Shown here one piece after another: positions 61,578 through 64,000 of a stretch of 64,000 nucleotides of DNA (position 1 is its first letter; every line of letters begins with the position of its first letter). The notes under the pieces are model-generated. The model had not been told where the DNA came from, searched no databases, and worked only from the letters and a program-made list of their open reading frames with translations. The position numbers were made by a program, and so were the translations under genes. Source of the DNA: CAVTGO01 sp963734275 (GTDB taxonomy: Bacteria; Actinomycetota; UBA4738; HRBIN12); the NCBI GenBank assembly GCA_963734275.1, contig CAVTGO010000008.1:36743-100742 (forward strand), written 5' to 3'.

Positions 61578-62170
61578 ATGCGTCAATTTCTGACACTGCT
61601 TGTGTTGGGTTCGCTGCGACGATCGCGGCTGCCGGTGATATGTTGTTCAATGCTGTCGCGGCAGGAGATAAGGCTGCCGTGGAACAGGCTCTCACCAGCG
61701 GCTCCAACGTTGATCAAAGGACGCGTGATGGGGCCACCCCACTCATCAATGCCGCTCTAGGCAATCAACTTGCGATTTCCGAACTGTTGCTAGCCAAGGG
61801 TGCTGATGTGATGGCCCGCAACTCGGGAGGATTTACTCCTCTCCACGCGGCAGCCTTTTCTGGTAGCCTTCCAATCGCTAAGCTGTTACTTGAGAACGGC
61901 GCAGTTCTCGAGGATGCAGCAAACAAATCTGGCGTCACACCGATGATGATCGCCGTAGAAGAAAATCAAGTCGAACTGCTGGAGTTTCTGATCACGAAGG
62001 GCGCAGACGTAAACCGCGGCGAAGCTCATGGCTACAAACCAATGACACGCGCCTTTTGGAAAGGTAACAAAGAGGCAATGAAGCTGTTGAGACGCCACGG
62101 CGCAACCTGCCAGGATGCGAAGATTTTGGGAAACGAGGCAGAGGTTGCTAGGTGCATGCAGATGCAATGA
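61578..62170 (+). CDS. Exported ankyrin-repeat protein (frame break in signal peptide)
   Basis: The ATG 61578 starts a signal peptide (MRQFLTLLVLGSL). One base is missing near 61,613. With it the frame continues ATIAAAGDMLFNAVAAGDKAAVEQAL. Four ankyrin repeats follow: DGATPLINAALGNQLAISELLLAKGADV, GGFTPLHAAAFSGSLPIAKLLLENGA, GVTPMMIAVEENQVELLEFLITKGADV, GYKPMTRAFWKGNKEAMKLLRRHGA. The rebuilt length is about 197 residues. It is probably a periplasmic protein-interaction module. It stands 16 bases before a YHS-domain gene on the same strand and may be cotranscribed with it. Confidence 0.78.
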
Positions 62171-62186
62171 CTAAGGAGGACACGTA

Positions 62187-62672
62187 ATGTCAAGGCGACA
62201 CGTATTAGCAGCAGTAGGATGCGTGCTTGCGACTACTGCGGGCGCGGTAACGGCCTCTGCGGACGACTCGGTGAACACCGGCTATTTTGGCGGCGTGGCG
62301 ATCATGGGATATGATCCCGTCGCTTATTTCACCGATAACCGCGCGGTAAAAGGTTCGGAAGAGTACTCCTATGAGTGGCTGGGTACACCGTGGCATTTTG
62401 CTAACAACAAACACCGCGAAATGTTCATGAGTGAGCCGGTGAGGTATGCCCCGCAATATGGAGGCTATTGTGCTGGCGAAGTTGCAATCAACAGTTCGGT
62501 GACCGTCAACGTTGACCCAGAAGCCTTTAAGATCATCGATGGCAAGCTATATTTGATCTACGACGTGGGAAATGCAGATAAGTTTGCCGATCACTCGAAT
62601 GAGCTCGTGCCAAAGGGCGATGCAAACTGGCCGAAGGCCGTAGCCGATTTGAACAAGGATCCCTATCATTGA
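62187..62672 (+). CDS. Secreted YHS-domain protein
   Basis: 161 residues. Behind AAGGAGG, the start MSRRHVLAAVGCVLATTAGAVTASA is a signal peptide with a twin-Arg-like beginning. The YHS domain follows: GVAIMGYDPVAYFTDNRAVKGSEEYSYEWLGTPWHFANNKHREMFMSEPVRYAPQYGGYCA, with the Tyr, His and Cys expected for metal (copper) binding in this family. Proteins of this type are common in rhizobial and other alphaproteobacterial genomes as small exported proteins of unknown role. The reading frame is intact. Confidence 0.88.
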   Translation: MSRRHVLAAVGCVLATTAGAVTASADDSVNTGYFGGVAIMGYDPVAYFTDNRAVKGSEEYSYEWLGTPWHFANNKHREMFMSEPVRYAPQYGGYCAGEVAINSSVTVNVDPEAFKIIDGKLYLIYDVGNADKFADHSNELVPKGDANWPKAVADLNKDPYH

Positions 62673-62694
62673 GATACGCTAGTTAAGCAGCTCT

Positions 62695-64000
62695 CTATTT
62701 GACGATCGAGAAATAGAAGACCTTGCTGGCATTGACATATGCGTACGGCAGACTGTTGGCGGCCTCAGTTCGCTTGTAGACAGGACCGAGTCCGGTCGAT
62801 TGAACATGTTCTCGCTTCTTTCCACAGAAGATCGTCTATGTGGACCGTTCCCGTGATCAGCCGAGTGGCGATCGAAAGGCTGCATTGCCATTGTGATCGA
62901 TCTGCATTATCGCTGGTTGCCCCGGCTCTTCTTCACCTTGCAATGTGTGGCCAAGCACGAGTGAAGCGATCTCCTGACCCTTCAACCGGTCACTCTCGTA
63001 CCCATGAAAACCAAATGGCCATTCAGGCAGGCCAGCTCGACTTAGTGCAGCCAGAAGAAGGTCCAAATCAGCAGGGTTGCGAAAATGAGCATAGCTGACA
63101 CGCCAAGCAGCCAAAGTATCAAAGGCCGCTCGTTGGGCGCTAAGGCCTTCACCGATTGCTGCTTTCGCGTCGGTCAAGCGACCAGCACGAGCATAGGCTG
63201 CGGCAAGAGTAATCTGATAACCGACGTTGTGTACATCGTTCCGAGTACGTTCGAGCGCTTCAATAGCTTTGGGTGTATCTCCTCGGAGGAGATAAACAAG
63301 GCCTGCAATCTCACGATCTATGGGTGAAGATTGGGATCGAACTCAGCGCAGTCTCGACCGCAGCAGCCGCCTCGGCATAGTTACTCGCAAACAGCTGGAC
63401 GTATGCCAAGGCTATATGAGCAGCAGCATCGCCTGGACCAAGTGCTACCGCTCGTTCGGCCGAGGGATCGCTTCCTCGTAACGTCGATCGACGACCTGCA
63501 TAATTCCGAGAATTGCGTATGGAGATGATAGGTCCGGATCGAGTTCAAACGACCACTTGCCTTCTCATACGCTCTCTTTCGGGCGGGCGCACTTTGCAGG
63601 ACTTCGTTATAGTTTACACGCCACACAAATACAGTTGTGCGAGCATCACCTGCGTACGCTTCGGCAAACCCAGGGTCGATCTCGACTGCTTTGTCGTAAA
63701 GTGCGAGGGCCTCGCCCATTCGTGAGCGCAGGCCTGCGCGGCCAGCCTGTTCAGCACGGAGATAATAGTCGTAGGCTTCAAGATTAGTCGTGGGCGGACG
63801 CGCCAGTCGCTGGCTTACGGCCGCTGAAGGCTCTATCCCAAGTGCTTTAGTGATCTCCCGGCTTACCTCGTCTTGGAGGTCAAATAATCCCGAGGCAGGC
63901 CGATCGAAACGATTTGCCCACAAGCTAACATTGGTTTTGATGTCTACAAGCTGCGCATTGAGGCGAATTTGATCGCCGGTTCTTCTTACACTGCCTTCAA
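62695..64000 (-). pseudogene. C-terminal part of a class III adenylate-cyclase/TPR protein, multiply frameshifted and cut at the window edge
   Basis: On the minus strand the edge begins with GSVRRTGDQIRLNAQLVDIKT and SLWANRFDRPASGLFDLQDEVSREITKAL, the TolB-like FlgO-type segment found after the cyclase domain in rhizobial CyaC-type proteins. TPR-like helices follow in changing frames: MGEALALYDKAVEIDPGFAEAYA, AERAVALGPGDAAAHIALAYV, REIAGLVYLLRGDTPKAIEALERT, AAIGEGLSAQRAAFDTLAAWRVSYAHF. The true C-terminus, VYKRTEAANSLPYAYVNAS, ends at the TAG at 62,697-62,695. At least four breaks are needed (about 63,540, 63,470, 63,310 and the 62,790-62,870 area). Whether the gene is decayed or the read is noisy cannot be decided here. 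Confidence 0.65.

Noticed and set aside
59229..64000. Genomic island acquired by horizontal transfer from a proteobacterium
   Set aside because: The border cuts through two genes, with no integrase, tRNA, att site or IS, and lies in a stretch full of indels. An assembly chimera explains it more simply.

Overview
The window is two different genomes joined in one contig. Positions 1 to about 59,228 are very GC-rich and carry Actinomycetota marker genes: a WhiB regulator, coenzyme F420 biosynthesis (fbiC, fbiA, fbiB), ssrA next to smpB, an L,D-transpeptidase, DUF5719 and DUF3105 proteins, GTG starts, and coupled genes whose stop and start codons overlap. From about 59,229 to the end the GC content drops sharply. 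The genes there (an amino-acid ABC transporter, an ankyrin-repeat protein, a YHS protein, a TPR/adenylate-cyclase remnant) look alphaproteobacterial. The junction falls inside a reading frame and makes an artificial fusion, so I read it as a chimeric assembly. Genus cannot be fixed from sequence alone.

Layout of the actinobacterial part. 1-2.2 kb: two FAD-dependent oxidoreductases (minus). 2.4-8.5 kb: a plus-strand metabolic run with a GcvT-like aminomethyltransferase, an alkaline-phosphatase-family enzyme, an aminotransferase and a two-subunit aconitase X. 8.5-10.1 kb: a DGPF/YCII protein with its ECF42 sigma factor. 10.2-13.8 kb: tmRNA, a lipoprotein, smpB, ftsX and ftsE. 13.9-20.8 kb: a YfhO-like membrane protein, prfB with an intact +1 programmed frameshift, a Ser/Thr kinase and a cyclase-ATPase. 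20.9-27.1 kb: secA (frame broken in a G run), an MFS transporter, a NarL-type response regulator, a hibernation factor with a Glu-Thr repeat tail, and comF. 27.1-38.5 kb: a tightly coupled minus-strand run, ahcY-PNP-SIS isomerase-Trm112-like-manB, then a zinc-ribbon protein, an L,D-transpeptidase, DUF5719 and a large glycosyltransferase. 38.6-44.2 kb: a histone-H1-like protein, whiB and the F420 genes. 44.2-49.6 kb: a purine permease, a cluster of three membrane-anchored proteins (two DUF3105) and a SpoIID/LytB protein. 49.7-56.9 kb: a polysaccharide locus (nucleotidyltransferase, GT2, SMR-like protein, Wzt/Wzm exporter, two GT4 enzymes). 57.0-59.2 kb: an HNH nuclease and two unrecognised genes, lower in GC.

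The order ahcY - manB - whiB - fbi genes - sugar nucleotidyltransferase - rhamnosyltransferase-like GT resembles the Mycobacterium sahH-manB-whiB2-fbiAB-wbbL region. This suggests an old actinobacterial block linking envelope sugar supply, one-carbon recycling and F420. Sequence accuracy is uneven. Apart from secA, frames are clean up to about 52.8 kb. From there to the end many genes carry single-base indels, mostly insertions, and the chimeric join lies in this same low-quality end.

The most interesting signals are a symmetric pair of -10 elements shared by fbiC and fbiA, a perfect 22-bp palindrome over the predicted whiB promoter, the low-complexity tail of the hibernation factor, and a run of Shine-Dalgarno-like 12-bp repeats in front of the gcvT-like gene.
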